Below, piece by piece: positions 1 through 8,456 of a stretch of 44,327 bases of DNA. How positions within the stretch are numbered: the stretch's first letter is position 1; each line of letters starts with the position of its first letter. The stretch lies in NCBI GenBank assembly GCA_016182655.1, contig JACPGB010000030.1, forward strand, positions 1-44,327. The letters run 5' to 3'. The notes below the pieces were generated by a model. It was given only the letters and a program-made list of their open reading frames with translations. It searched no databases and was not told where the DNA came from. This DNA comes from Deltaproteobacteria bacterium. Lineage in GTDB: Bacteria > Desulfobacterota > GWC2-55-46. Made by a program: the position numbers and the translations under genes.

Positions 1-1743
1 CTTTGCCTGCACCCTCGCCTTCCAGTTCTTTGAGACAGGCGCGAGCACCCCGACGGATGCGCCCGCGCCGAGGGCGTAACCGTCGTCGAGCCCGCTACCC
101 ACTTTCACTTCGGGCTCTATGAATCCATAGATGAGCGCGTCTGTGAACTTGAAGCTCAGTCCCGGCCCGGCGGCGAGCCCCAATACGGTCCTGTGTCCGC
201 GCTTCTCTACCTCTTCGCGCCTTACGCCGGACGACACCTTCCACGAGACCGGCCTGAAGAACCCGTCGAAGGAAGCAATGGAAGTGATGCCGACGAAAGT
301 CAGGTCTTCGAGCGATAGCTTTTTCTCCGTATAGTTGTACCGGAACTCCCCGTCGAGAAATGAAATGGCCGCGCCAGGGAGATAACCTTCGTCAGGGTCC
401 ATGAGGTCGTGGTTCGCGGGGCGGAGCCTGATATTATTGTATACCGCCCCGGCCTTCGCCCCTATCCCGGCGCCGAGCCTTATTGCGCCGTGGCCGTCTT
501 CGGGCGGAGCGGGTTCGGATAAATCGTACTCTATCGGGCCACCAAGCTTCGAGCGCGCCGCGAGTATCTCGATATACCTCTTCTGGTACTCGTCCTTTGC
601 TATCTTTTCCTTCGCGTAAAGATACTGTACGTACTCGGCCGCGAGATCGAATGTCTTTATCCTCTCTTCGTTTGAACCGGCGGCAGAAAGCGCGTCAACA
701 GGCGCGGATCCCCCTCTGGCGAGTCCGCTTGCGAGTTTCTTTATATGGGAGTCCGTCGAGGCTTCTATCCCCTTTATCCGCGCCGCTTTCGACGGCCGGA
801 ACAATCTCTCCCCGAGAACCCCCTTTGCCTCGACCTCCCTTATCGTATCAAGCGGTATGACCCAGCCCGGGAGCGTCTCGGTAAGGTCGGACTCGGGTCT
901 CGCCGCCTCAAGGAGGAGCAGGAGGTTGTACGAGCAGTTCTCGTCGAAGAAATAATATTCCGCGTAGACGTCCTTCATCTCCCATATGTGCCTTACGACG
1001 CGCTCGACCTCTTCCTTCGTGAAGTCCAGCTTGTACTCCCAGATGTCCCGGTGCTCCATGTTGCTGTATTCTTTTATCTTCTCGTAATACGGGAGTATTC
1101 CGAAAAAGCCTTTGTAGTACCCGAATATGCCCTTGACGGCGAAAAAGAGCCCGTTGGTCTCGTCCGTTATGGCGGAATAGTTTATCGCGTAGGAGAAGAG
1201 CTTTGTCTTTGAGTCCGAATCTATCCGGAGGAGCGTGTGGCCGAACATCGAGGCAGGAGAGTTCATGTGAGCTACCGGAAATATCAGGGTCGCGCTCTCT
1301 GGCCGAGCCGCCTCCATGAGCTCCCGGAACCCCTTGCAGTCAGCCGGCGGGACCTTTGTTTCGTCTATCCCGAGCTCATTTTTAAGCCATTCGTATCGTG
1401 CGACGAACCTGCACCTCGGGTGAGCGTCGTTTTCGAGGTCGGTCCTGAAAAAGGCCCTGATGGTCTCGGCCATCTCTTTTTTCGGGTCGCGTTTGCCTTC
1501 TTTGGAGAGGAAAAAGTTCGGGTCGTCTATGACGCTTTCAAGGGCGTGGAAGACTGAAGGTTTGTAGTGGACGAGGACGAGCCAGCCCCTCCTCTCGAAG
1601 AGGCGCGTCTCTTCGGCCTTGTCCACAAGCTCATCGGCGTAGGAAGGCGCTTCGGCCCCGGCAGAGGCCGTGAAAAAAACAAAGAGGCAGGCAAGGAGCC
1701 AAGCGATCACGCACGGCCCTTGCCGCCTCAGGACGGATATCAT
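1..1743 (-). CDS. DUF4105 (Lnb N-terminal-like) exported protein, 3' end cut by window edge
   Basis: Reading the minus strand from an ATG at 1743 gives an uninterrupted frame of 581 codons to the window edge, so the C-terminus is missing. The N-terminus is a clear signal peptide (MISVLRRQG, then a hydrophobic stretch ending TASAGAEA). The DUF4105 hallmarks are present: a MFGHTLLRID motif after VAHMNSP, and a later FFDENCSYNLLLLLEAARP motif with the conserved Asn-Cys. The second half is rich in alternating hydrophobic and aromatic residues and looks like a beta-barrel or outer-membrane-like domain, which is inference. Its start lies 18 nt after the DUF3015 stop with a GAGGGG ribosome site between, so the two are co-transcribed. 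DUF4105 proteins are periplasmic or outer-membrane proteins of mostly unknown function; a cysteine-peptidase-like or lipid-handling role has been suggested for relatives. I do not assign a reaction. Confidence 0.85.
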   Translation of the reverse strand, partial: MISVLRRQGPCVIAWLLACLFVFFTASAGAEAPSYADELVDKAEETRLFERRGWLVLVHYKPSVFHALESVIDDPNFFLSKEGKRDPKKEMAETIRAFFRTDLENDAHPRCRFVARYEWLKNELGIDETKVPPADCKGFRELMEAARPESATLIFPVAHMNSPASMFGHTLLRIDSDSKTKLFSYAINYSAITDETNGLFFAVKGIFGYYKGFFGILPYYEKIKEYSNMEHRDIWEYKLDFTKEEVERVVRHIWEMKDVYAEYYFFDENCSYNLLLLLEAARPESDLTETLPGWVIPLDTIREVEAKGVLGERLFRPSKAARIKGIEASTDSHIKKLASGLARGGSAPVDALSAAGSNEERIKTFDLAAEYVQYLYAKEKIAKDEYQKRYIEILAARSKLGGPIEYDLSEPAPPEDGHGAIRLGAGIGAKAGAVYNNIRLRPANHDLMDPDEGYLPGAAISFLDGEFRYNYTEKKLSLEDLTFVGITSIASFDGFFRPVSWKVSSGVRREEVEKRGHRTVLGLAAGPGLSFKFTDALIYGFIEPEVKVGSGLDDGYALGAGASVGVLAPVSKNWKARVQAK

Positions 1744-1761
1744 TTATCGGTGTGCCCCTCG

Positions 1762-2241
1762 TCAGTCCTTGACAGAGGCGATGCCGTCGAGCACGTCAGC
1801 CGACTCGGTCTTGCTGGAAGAGTATATCGCCGCGAAGTTGGCCTGCAGGGAGGCGTAGAAGACCGGCTTCTGCAGAGCGGGTATCTCGAGGAGTTCGGTG
1901 AGCGTGTCGAGAGTCTCGCCGCCGCCCGCCGCCATGTCCTGCGCGAGCGAGTCCATGTTGTCGGCTACGAACCTCTTCACCTTGTCGTTGTAGACGAACT
2001 TGGACGGCTGTTTGCATTCGAGCGTCCCGGACGAGATGCCGAACGTCTGGTTGCCGAGGGTCCCGTTGGTGGTCACGGCCAGGACCTGGAAGACGGTGGT
2101 GTCCTTCTCCTTCATGATAATGGAGCCGAGCCCGCACCCGACATTCTGCTGGAATGTGGTCTCGGCAAACGACATGGACGGGATAAAGGCCCCGATCGCC
2201 AGCGCAAAGAAAACCCCCGCGCCAATAAGCTGCCTTTTCAT
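1762..2241 (-). CDS. DUF3015 family periplasmic protein
   Basis: A 159-residue protein with a cleavable signal peptide (MKRQLIGAGVFFALAIGAF... cut near SFA-ET). The mature part begins with the DUF3015 pattern: NVGCGLGSIIMKEKD, then QVLAVTTNGTLGNQTFGISSGT and a second cysteine (LECKQP). The two cysteines could form a disulfide in the periplasm. The function of the family is unknown. The start is fixed by an excellent AGGAGG site 5 nt upstream and by the promoter at 2271-2298. It is the first gene of a two-gene operon with the DUF4105 gene; this pairing recurs in proteobacteria and suggests a shared envelope role, which is inference. Confidence 0.88.
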   Translation of the reverse strand: MKRQLIGAGVFFALAIGAFIPSMSFAETTFQQNVGCGLGSIIMKEKDTTVFQVLAVTTNGTLGNQTFGISSGTLECKQPSKFVYNDKVKRFVADNMDSLAQDMAAGGGETLDTLTELLEIPALQKPVFYASLQANFAAIYSSSKTESADVLDGIASVKD

Positions 2242-2270
2242 TCAGCACCTCCTGAAAATTATTTTGTCTG

Positions 2271-2298
2271 AATATAGCTGGGAAAAAACCTTTGTCAA
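2271..2298 (-). promoter_or_regulatory. Sigma-70 promoter for the DUF3015-DUF4105 operon
   Basis: On the minus strand there is a consensus -35 TTGACA (2293-2298), a 16-nt spacer and a -10 TATATT (2271-2276). The start codon of the DUF3015 gene is about 30 nt downstream of the -10, so the leader is very short. One of the best promoter matches in the window. Confidence 0.75.
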
Positions 2299-2421
2299 CC
2301 GGGGATGGAAGTTTTTTTTACGAAAGGCGTAAAAAAGATCAACAGTGCGTAAAGAAGTTTTACGGGTAAGGTATTGAGGGGATTGGGGTTTTCTGGATTG
2401 CCTTGCGGGCTCAGGCTAAGC

Positions 2422-2446
2422 GGGTTCAGTTTTGTAAACTGAACCC
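2422..2446 (+). repeat. 25-nt palindromic repeat, copy A
   Basis: A perfect 11-bp stem, GGGTTCAGTTT pairing with AAACTGAACCC around a TGT loop. The flank CATTAATTCGTAAC follows. The same unit with this flank occurs at 27452-27476 (same strand) and 28084-28108 (opposite strand). There is no T-tract directly after the stem, so it is not a classic terminator. Confidence 0.8.
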
Positions 2447-2465
2447 ATTAATTCGTAACTCAGTC

Positions 2466-2542
2466 TACGCCGGATGACTTATTCGAACCCTCTGTCAAAA
2501 GGCTTTTTGCCTCAGCGTACAGATGCGACTTTATCCGGCGTA
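2466..2542. repeat. Inverted repeat with 10-bp arms around a smaller hairpin
   Basis: Arms TACGCCGGAT (2466-2475) and ATCCGGCGTA (2533-2542) flank 57 nt that contain a smaller hairpin (AAAAGGC/GCCT type). The segment sits between the 25-nt palindrome and the GC-rich repeat and is absent from the equivalent place at 27.5 kb, so it may be a small insertion. Confidence 0.55.
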
Positions 2543-2561
2543 CTGTGCCATTTTCTTTTTT

Positions 2562-2817
2562 GCCCTGCCGGGCTTTTTTTCGGCATGGGGCTTCGCTCCC
2601 TCCGCCCTCCCCTTCCCCGCTGGGCGCGGGGCCAGAGTTCTTCGGAAGCTATTGAGGTTAGGGTACGAATCGCCTTCGATACGAACTTTGCCAGTCCGGC
2701 GAGGACCGCTCGCCTCCCCTGAGCGCGCTTCGCGCGTCTATCCTTCCTCCGGCTCGCGCGTCTCTTCCTCTCTTAAGGTCGCTCACCACATGCCTGGGGG
2801 GTTTTGAAAACAAAAAA
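2562..2817 (+). repeat. GC-rich dispersed repeat, copy 1 (longer form)
   Basis: It begins with a terminator-like GCCC-TGCC-GGGC stem followed by a run of seven T, then GGCATGGGGCTTCGCTCCC, and ends with CTTAAGGTCGCTCACC and a CATGCCTGGGG motif. The same blocks in the same order occur at 27539-27704. This copy has about 90 extra bases (about 2620-2707) between the shared blocks; the end of that insert carries a third repeat core (TTTGCCAGTCCGGCGAGGAC). Confidence 0.75.
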
Positions 2818-2838
2818 AATTTAAACAGCATAAAGCCT

Positions 2839-3372
2839 TTAATCGGGCCTCATACCGCGCGTCCTTTGTAAAAGGTTGGAGAGTCCCTTGCCGCCGAAGA
2901 AGAGGATAATACCTAAAATGAACTGCACTGCGGTGCTGAAAGCAAAGACATATTCATCCTCTATTTTCCAGACCAACTCAACGCCTTCCTGTGCGGCTCT
3001 ATTTTTGGCGTAGAGATTAGAAAATACCAAAAGAATATCTGGAATAGCCAATATTGCGATAAGGAGACCAGTGACTGAAAAAGCTACTGACTGGAGGTCG
3101 GATATATTAAATCTCTCTGAACTAAACTCCCCGGGTCCGCAGACCCTTTTAGCAAGAGAATCCGAAAAAATGACAAGGACGCAACCCGCGCCGAACATTA
3201 ACAGAAACGAGATGGCGCCGCCTATCAGATACAGATTATTTTCAAAAAAAACTCCACCCTGCCTGTACATCGCTAGCGCGCTAAATAATGAGCCAAAGAG
3301 CGGTATCGAGTTGATAAAGGCGTAAATGCCGAGGACCTTCATGGCTATCGACATGATACTCTGTACCGGCAT
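2839..3372 (-). CDS. Four-helix integral membrane protein, unknown function
   Basis: A 177-residue protein with about four hydrophobic helices: residues about 10-30, 45-70 (LIGGAISFLLMFGAGCVLVIF), 95-120 and 143-162. A charged loop (KRVCGPGEFSSERF) follows helix two. GGAGAG lies about 7 nt before the ATG. I recognise no family. It follows proS on the same strand after 30 nt, where a short GATAA/TTATC hairpin with five T might weakly terminate proS transcription. Its sequence is more AT-rich and less biased in codon use than its neighbours, so it may be a lineage-specific or acquired gene. Confidence 0.7.
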   Translation of the reverse strand: MPVQSIMSIAMKVLGIYAFINSIPLFGSLFSALAMYRQGGVFFENNLYLIGGAISFLLMFGAGCVLVIFSDSLAKRVCGPGEFSSERFNISDLQSVAFSVTGLLIAILAIPDILLVFSNLYAKNRAAQEGVELVWKIEDEYVFAFSTAVQFILGIILFFGGKGLSNLLQRTRGMRPD

Positions 3373-3402
3373 TTGAGATCTCTCCGTTAAAAAGATAACC
3401 GT

Positions 3403-5103
3403 TTATCCCCTTACGAACTTAACAGCCTCGGCCGTCGCCTCTTCCTTCTTTACAAGCCTCATGGCCCCGCCCTTCCGTTCCTTTATCTCGACGAGCCCTT
3501 CTTTCAAATTCCGCTCGCCTATTGTTATCCGCAGAGGTATGCCGATAAGGTCCGCGTCCTTGAACTTCACTCCGGCGCGCTCATCCCTGTCGTCGAGCAA
3601 TACATCGAGCCCCGCGCCCTTTAGCTCAGAGTAGATCGCCTCTGCCGCGGCAAGAGTCCCGGCGTCCTTTACATTCACCGGCACGACCTCGCAGTCGAAG
3701 GGAGAAAGTGGCTTGGGCCAGATGATGCCGAAATCGTCGTGGTTCTGCTCGATAGAGGCCGCGGCAGTCCTGCCGATCCCTATGCCGTAGCAACCCATGA
3801 TGATGGGGCGCTCCTTGCCTTCCTCGTCGAGGAAGTTCGCGGACATCGCCTTCGAATACTTTGTGCCGAGCTTGAATACGTGGCCGACCTCTATCCCGCG
3901 CTTTATCGTGAGCGTCCCCCTGCACCGGGGGCACCCGTCGCCCTCGACCGCGTTCCTTATGTCCGCGTACTCCGGGGCAAAGTCCCTCCCCGGGTTTACA
4001 TTCAATATGTGCGCGTCGGATTCGTTCGCGCCGGTTGCGGCGTCGTTCATATCGCGGACGCTCAAATCGGCGACTATCCTGATTTTGAGCCCGACCGGCC
4101 CGGCGAACCCCACGGGCGCGCCGGTTACTTCCCTTACGCGGGACTCCTCCGCAAGCTTTACCCACGAGGCGTCAATGGCCCTCACAAGCTTCATCTCATT
4201 CAGGTCAAAGTCGCCCCTTACAAGCGCCGCGACGGTCCCCTTGTCGGTCTCATAGATAAGCGTCTTTATAAGGGCGGAGGGCTTGATCTTCAGGTACGCG
4301 CTTACCTCTTCTATCGTCCTCTTGCCCGGCGTCATCACCTTTTCTATCTTTTTATCAGAGGGCGCGCTGTTTGCGGTCTCCGGCGCCCTCACCTCGGCCC
4401 TCTCGACGTTAGCGGCGTACGAGCACTTGTCGCACGCGGCTATCGCGTCCTCGCCGGTCTCGGCCAATACCATGAACTCGTGCGAGAACCTTCCTCCGAT
4501 GGCCCCGGTCTCTGCCTCTACGGCGCGGAACTCGAGCGAGCACCTCTCGAATATCCGGGTGTAGGTCTCGTACATGTTCTGGTATTCCTTATCCGCGCTC
4601 TCGTCGGTCGCATGGAAGGAGTACGCGTCCTTCATGACGAACTCTCTCCCCCTCATGAGCCCGAAGCGAGGACGGATCTCATCCCTGAACTTCGTCTGTA
4701 TCTGATATAAGTTAAGGGGGAGCTCCCTGTACGAGCGGACTTCCCTCCTGACCATGTCGGTTATTACCTCTTCGTGGGTCGGCCCCAGGCAGAACTCGCG
4801 GTCGTGGCGGTCTTTTATACGGAGGAGTTCCTTCCCGTACTCGTCCCACCTGCCGCTCTCCTTCCAGAGCTCGGAGGGGACGACCATCGGCATCATGACC
4901 TCCTGCGCCCCTGCCCTGTTCATCTCCTCACGGACGATCCCCTCCACCTTGCGGACAGCCTTTAGCCCCATCGGAAGGAGGTTGTATATCCCGGCCGCGA
5001 CCTTCCGTATCATCCCGGCCCGCATCATGAGTTTCTGGCTGACCACATCCGCGTCAGACGGGGTTTCCTTGAGTGTCGGGAGCAGCATCCTTGAAAATCG
5101 CAT
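3403..5103 (-). CDS. proS: Prolyl-tRNA synthetase, bacterial type
   Basis: Charges tRNA-Pro with proline in the cytosol. The 566-residue protein has the bacterial layout: N-terminal class II core (MRFSRMLLPTLKE, PMGLKAVRKVEGIVREEMN, then the FRDEIRPRFGLMRGREFVMKD region of motif 2), an inserted cis-editing domain in the middle (about residues 220-400), the motif 3 region with GCYGIGIGRT, and a C-terminal anticodon-binding domain (VNVKDAGTL...LLDDRDERAGVKFKDADLIG). I start it at the ATG at 5103, matching the family N-terminus; the open frame continues upstream only through the terminator and repeat at 5135-5300. The length fits the usual 565-575 residues. Confidence 0.97.
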   Translation of the reverse strand: MRFSRMLLPTLKETPSDADVVSQKLMMRAGMIRKVAAGIYNLLPMGLKAVRKVEGIVREEMNRAGAQEVMMPMVVPSELWKESGRWDEYGKELLRIKDRHDREFCLGPTHEEVITDMVRREVRSYRELPLNLYQIQTKFRDEIRPRFGLMRGREFVMKDAYSFHATDESADKEYQNMYETYTRIFERCSLEFRAVEAETGAIGGRFSHEFMVLAETGEDAIAACDKCSYAANVERAEVRAPETANSAPSDKKIEKVMTPGKRTIEEVSAYLKIKPSALIKTLIYETDKGTVAALVRGDFDLNEMKLVRAIDASWVKLAEESRVREVTGAPVGFAGPVGLKIRIVADLSVRDMNDAATGANESDAHILNVNPGRDFAPEYADIRNAVEGDGCPRCRGTLTIKRGIEVGHVFKLGTKYSKAMSANFLDEEGKERPIIMGCYGIGIGRTAAASIEQNHDDFGIIWPKPLSPFDCEVVPVNVKDAGTLAAAEAIYSELKGAGLDVLLDDRDERAGVKFKDADLIGIPLRITIGERNLKEGLVEIKERKGGAMRLVKKEEATAEAVKFVRG

Positions 5104-5134
5104 GGTATCGTCCTTGTATGTTGGAATAGGGTAC

Positions 5135-5163
5135 AAAAAAAGGCCGGGCCAAAAGGTCCGGCC
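5135..5163 (-). terminator. Intrinsic terminator after ppiD
   Basis: Read on the minus strand: GGCCGGACC, a TTTT loop, GGCCCGGCC (eight of nine pairs) and then a run of seven T. It would stop transcripts coming from ppiD just before proS. It lies 137 nt beyond the ppiD stop because a palindromic repeat is interposed. Confidence 0.8.
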
Positions 5164-5176
5164 TAAGCAGTTCAAA

Positions 5177-5300
5177 ACAGGTTGCTCAAAAAGCTTCAGA
5201 TGCGAGGCGTCGAGAAGCGAGGCACGAGGCGTACTGTTTTTGTACGCCGCAGTCCCGAGCGCCGAAGACAACAAAGCAGATGGACTTTTTGAGTGACCTG
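5177..5300. repeat. 124-bp palindromic (MITE-like) repeat
   Basis: The outer ends are inverted: CAGGTTGCTCAAAAAG at 5177 and the complement of CAGGTCACTCAAAAAG at 5300. The centre is a hairpin, GGCGTAC-TGTTTTT-GTACGCC. The right end abuts the TTA stop complement of ppiD at 5301. Repeats with CTCAAAAAG ends and GTACGCC-type centres are common in deltaproteobacterial genomes (from general knowledge, not checked here). No transposase is present. Confidence 0.75.
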
Positions 5301-7220
5301 TTAGAGCATATCCTCGAAGACCTTGATCTTCGCCTTGGTCCTCAAGTCCTTGAGCCACGCGCTCACGGCGTCTTCCTGCTTCTGGGCCTTGAGGCGCGCC
5401 TTAAGGGGCTCCTTCATCGATTCGAAAGCCGTTTCATCCGCCTCTTTCGTAGCCTTAAGCTTCAGGACATAGTAGCGGCCGTTGGCCTCAAGCACCTCGG
5501 GGTAATAAGGCGCGGCATCGGTAAGGTCAAAGAGCGCGGGCTTGTCCCCGGAGAACGCGCCGATCTTGGGTACGAACCCCTGCGACTTGCTGAAAAGGCC
5601 CGTCTCCTCTATCGCTACACCCTCCGCCTTGGCGGCTACGGCAAGGTCCGCGCCTCCCTTTGCCTTGGCGAGGAGTTCCTCTGCCTTCTTCTTCGCGGTC
5701 TCGTCTGCTTTTTTGAGTATCAGCATCGCCTTAACCCTCGCCGAGACGTCCTTGTATTCAGGGACATGGGAGTCGACCTTCTCGACGGCCTTTATCACAT
5801 AGACCCCTTCATGCGTCTCGACAGCCGGGCTCACCTCTCCGGCGCGTAGCCCGAAGACGACGTCGCGGAGCATCTCGTTGGAGACGAGCTCGATGCGCTT
5901 GTCCGCGTCCGAGAACGGCTCGGTGACAGTGGCCTTGAGGCCCGCTTCACTGGCCGCCTTCTTCATCTCCTCGACCGTCTTCATGTCCTTCATCTTCGCG
6001 CCGAGCAAGGAGGCGGAGTCCTTTGCGAAGGAGCGGGCCTTATCGAAGTTGAGGTTCTTCCTTATATCCGCCGACACTTCAGAGAGCGCTCGCGCCGAGG
6101 GGTCTTTCTTGTCCTCGACGAGTATCACATGGTAGCCGAACTCGGTCTCGATTGTGCCGCTCATCTCGCCTTTTTTAAGAGCAAACGCCGTCTCTTCAAA
6201 GGGCTTTATCATGACGCCCCTGCCGAACTCGCCGAGGTCGCCTCCGACCTTGGCCGAGCCCGGGTCGTCCGAGTGCTTCTTCGCCATGTCCGCGAACTTA
6301 GCCCCTGCCTTTATCTTCTTTATGATATCCTCGAGCTTCGCCCTGGCGTCGGCCTTTGCCTTCTCCGCATCAGCGGCGTCGGGCGCGGGGCGGACGAGTA
6401 TATGACGCGCCTTAACCCTCTCGGGGAGCGCGAACTGGTCCTTGTTCTTCTCGTAGAAGGCCTTTACATCCTCGTCGGTCGCCTTCGCCTTCGCGGCGGC
6501 GTCTTTATATCCTATGAAGGCGTAGAACGCCTTTATCTTCACCGGGACCATGAAGGCCGAGCCGTTCGTCTTAAGGAACGCCTGGCCTTCCTCGTCCGTC
6601 ACCTTTATCGAGCTCTTGAGCCTGTCGCCGTCAAAGGCCGCGTAGGAGAGGTTCACTTTACTCATCTCCTTCTTGTAGGCCGCCTTCACTTCGTCGTCCG
6701 TGACGCTCAAGTCCTTTACGACCGTCTCCCTGACTTTGCCGGTAAGGATATCGTCCTCTATCGACTTCTCGAACTCGGAGGGCGAGATGCGGTTGGCGTT
6801 CAAGACCTTGATGTAGGTCTCCTTGTCGAACGCGCCGTTTTTCGTGAACGCCGGTATCGACCTTATCGCCGCCTGTATGTCTTCCGTGGCGACCTTCACG
6901 CCCTTGGCATCGGCGTCTTTGAGCGCCAAAGCCCTGTTTATGAGTATGTCGAGGGAGCGGTGCTTAAGGTCCATCTTCCGCGCGACCTCTTCGGTGAACT
7001 GGCCCTTGAACGTGGTCCTGTAGTAATCGAGCTCTTTCTTGTAAAGGGCCGCGTACTCCCGGACCGGTATCTCAACGCCGTCGACTATCGCGACCGCGGT
7101 CTTGTTCTGGTTGTCGTTGTTCGAGGGCCCCGCCCCCCAGAATATGAAGACTACTATGATCGCCGCGAACGCCACGAGTATGACTATGGAGTTTCGCCTC
7201 TTCCTGATACTCTCGAGCAC
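5301..7220 (-). CDS. ppiD: PpiD/SurA-type periplasmic folding chaperone with parvulin domain
   Basis: Membrane-anchored folding helper for exported and outer-membrane proteins. The 639-residue protein starts with a short cytoplasmic tail ([10 protein letters not shown]) and one membrane helix (residues 11-29). Next come a SurA_N-like chaperone region (about 40-200) and a canonical PpiC rotamase domain at about 268-360 (ARHILV, then [10 protein letters not shown] and [13 protein letters not shown]). A long helical C-terminal part follows with a second, degenerate parvulin-like segment. The size and architecture are those of PpiD. The start is GTG with a near-perfect AAGGAGGA site, transcribed from the promoter at 7278-7306. 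Confidence 0.9.
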   Translation of the reverse strand: MLESIRKRRNSIVILVAFAAIIVVFIFWGAGPSNNDNQNKTAVAIVDGVEIPVREYAALYKKELDYYRTTFKGQFTEEVARKMDLKHRSLDILINRALALKDADAKGVKVATEDIQAAIRSIPAFTKNGAFDKETYIKVLNANRISPSEFEKSIEDDILTGKVRETVVKDLSVTDDEVKAAYKKEMSKVNLSYAAFDGDRLKSSIKVTDEEGQAFLKTNGSAFMVPVKIKAFYAFIGYKDAAAKAKATDEDVKAFYEKNKDQFALPERVKARHILVRPAPDAADAEKAKADARAKLEDIIKKIKAGAKFADMAKKHSDDPGSAKVGGDLGEFGRGVMIKPFEETAFALKKGEMSGTIETEFGYHVILVEDKKDPSARALSEVSADIRKNLNFDKARSFAKDSASLLGAKMKDMKTVEEMKKAASEAGLKATVTEPFSDADKRIELVSNEMLRDVVFGLRAGEVSPAVETHEGVYVIKAVEKVDSHVPEYKDVSARVKAMLILKKADETAKKKAEELLAKAKGGADLAVAAKAEGVAIEETGLFSKSQGFVPKIGAFSGDKPALFDLTDAAPYYPEVLEANGRYYVLKLKATKEADETAFESMKEPLKARLKAQKQEDAVSAWLKDLRTKAKIKVFEDML

Positions 7221-7277
7221 TGTTCCTCCTTCTTCTTAACCTGTAATTTATGTCACTGTTATTTCCGCCAAACTTAT

Positions 7278-7306
7278 ATAATAATGATTTTGTCTTTTAA
7301 ATTCAA
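7278..7306 (-). promoter_or_regulatory. Sigma-70 promoter for ppiD
   Basis: Minus strand: -35 TTGAAT (7301-7306), 17-nt spacer, -10 TATTAT (7278-7283). The leader to the GTG start is about 50 nt. It lies back-to-back with the mreB promoter. Confidence 0.7.
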
Positions 7307-7326
7307 CTTTTTTATGCATTTTCCGC

Positions 7327-7356
7327 TTGCCATAAGGTTACGATTTCTGTTAAAAT
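7327..7356 (+). promoter_or_regulatory. Extended -10 promoter for the mreB cluster
   Basis: -35 TTGCCA (7327-7332), then TG-T-TAAAAT (extended -10; hexamer 7351-7356) after an 18-nt spacer, or TTAAAA at 17 nt. mreB starts about 54 nt downstream with AAGGAGAAAAC before the ATG. Confidence 0.65.
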
Positions 7357-7409
7357 TTTCTGATTCAGCACTTACCCGCCCGTTTTAATCGAAGATCCAA
7401 GGAGAAAAC

Positions 7410-8441
7410 ATGTTCAATTATATACTGGGTCTGTTCTCTAACGACCTTGCCATAGACCTCGGCACCGCCTCTACCCTCATATACGTGAAGGGCAAGGGCA
7501 TCGTCAGCAACGAGCCTTCCGTCGTCGCCGTCAAGAAAGACGGCAAGGGCAAAAGGGTCCTTGCCGTCGGCAAGGAGGCGAAGGCCATGCTCGGCCGCAC
7601 CCCCGGCAACATCGCGGCCATAAGGCCCTTGAAGGACGGCGTCATAGCCGACTTCGAGGTGACCGAGGAGATGCTCAAGTACTTCATCACCAAGGTCCAC
7701 AACAGGAGGCTCCTCGTCAGGCCCCGCATCATAGTCGGCGTCCCATCAGGGATAACGCAGGTCGAAAAGAGGGCCGTAAGGGAGTCCGCCTACTCGGCCG
7801 GAGCGGCTGAAGTCTACCTCATCGAAGAGCCCATGGCCGCGGCCATAGGCGCGGGGCTTCCCATCACCGAGCCTTCCGGCAACATGATAGTCGACATCGG
7901 CGGCGGCACTTCCGAGATAGCCGTCATATCGCTCGCCGGCATAGTCCAGTCCAAGTCCATAAGGATAGGCGGGGACAAGCTCGACGAGGTCATCGTCCAG
8001 TACATCAAGAGAAAGTACAACCTCTCGATAGGCACCGGGGTCGCCGAGATCATAAAGATGACTCTGGGGTTGCCCATGCCGGACGAGAAGAACCAGAAGC
8101 TCGAGATAAAGGGCTCGAACCTCATAACCGGCATACCGACGACGCTCGAAATAGAGTCCGGCGAGATAAGGGAGGCCCTTAACGAGCCTATAAACCAGCT
8201 CATCGAGGCCGTAAAGCATGTCCTCGAGACCACCCCGCCGGAGCTTGCGGCCGACCTCGTCGATAAGGGCATAGTCCTTGCCGGAGGCGGCGCGCTCCTT
8301 AAGAACCTCGACACGATCCTCCGGGAAGAGACCCAGCTCCCGGTGACCATAGCGGATGAACCCCTTCACTGCGTCGTCAAGGGCGCGGGAAAGGTGCTCG
8401 ACGAGATGAAGCTTCTGCGTGAAGTGACGATACCGAATTAA
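7410..8441 (+). CDS. mreB: Rod-shape actin-like protein MreB
   Basis: Cytoplasmic actin homologue that forms membrane-bound filaments guiding lateral cell-wall synthesis with MreC, MreD, PBP2 and RodA, all encoded downstream. The 343-residue length is typical. Actin-fold signatures are present: [17 protein letters not shown] (phosphate 1), the [13 protein letters not shown] region, [15 protein letters not shown] (phosphate 2) and [13 protein letters not shown] (adenosine site). A ribosome site (AAGGAG) lies 7 nt upstream. First gene of the plus-strand envelope cluster. Confidence 0.98.
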   Translation: MFNYILGLFSNDLAIDLGTASTLIYVKGKGIVSNEPSVVAVKKDGKGKRVLAVGKEAKAMLGRTPGNIAAIRPLKDGVIADFEVTEEMLKYFITKVHNRRLLVRPRIIVGVPSGITQVEKRAVRESAYSAGAAEVYLIEEPMAAAIGAGLPITEPSGNMIVDIGGGTSEIAVISLAGIVQSKSIRIGGDKLDEVIVQYIKRKYNLSIGTGVAEIIKMTLGLPMPDEKNQKLEIKGSNLITGIPTTLEIESGEIREALNEPINQLIEAVKHVLETTPPELAADLVDKGIVLAGGGALLKNLDTILREETQLPVTIADEPLHCVVKGAGKVLDEMKLLREVTIPN

Positions 8442-8456
8442 CGTCCGCGCCTCCTT

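Larger units (their letters stand above)
2254..2838. other. Gene-free interval with stacked palindromic repeats
   Basis: No supported gene lies between the DUF3015 start and the membrane protein gene. After the promoter, the interval holds a 25-nt palindrome (2422-2446), an inverted repeat (2466-2542) and a GC-rich repeat (2562-2817) also found at 27539-27704. Short open frames here are repeat-derived and share no conserved reading frame with the second copy. Confidence 0.7.

Noticed and set aside
131-1557. Plus-strand open frames at the left edge
   Set aside because: They are antisense to the DUF4105 frame, which has a signal peptide, family motifs and a ribosome site.
5104-5358. N-terminal extension of proS to 5358
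   Set aside because: It would translate the ppiD terminator and the palindromic repeat, and would overlap the ppiD end; family homology starts at 5103.
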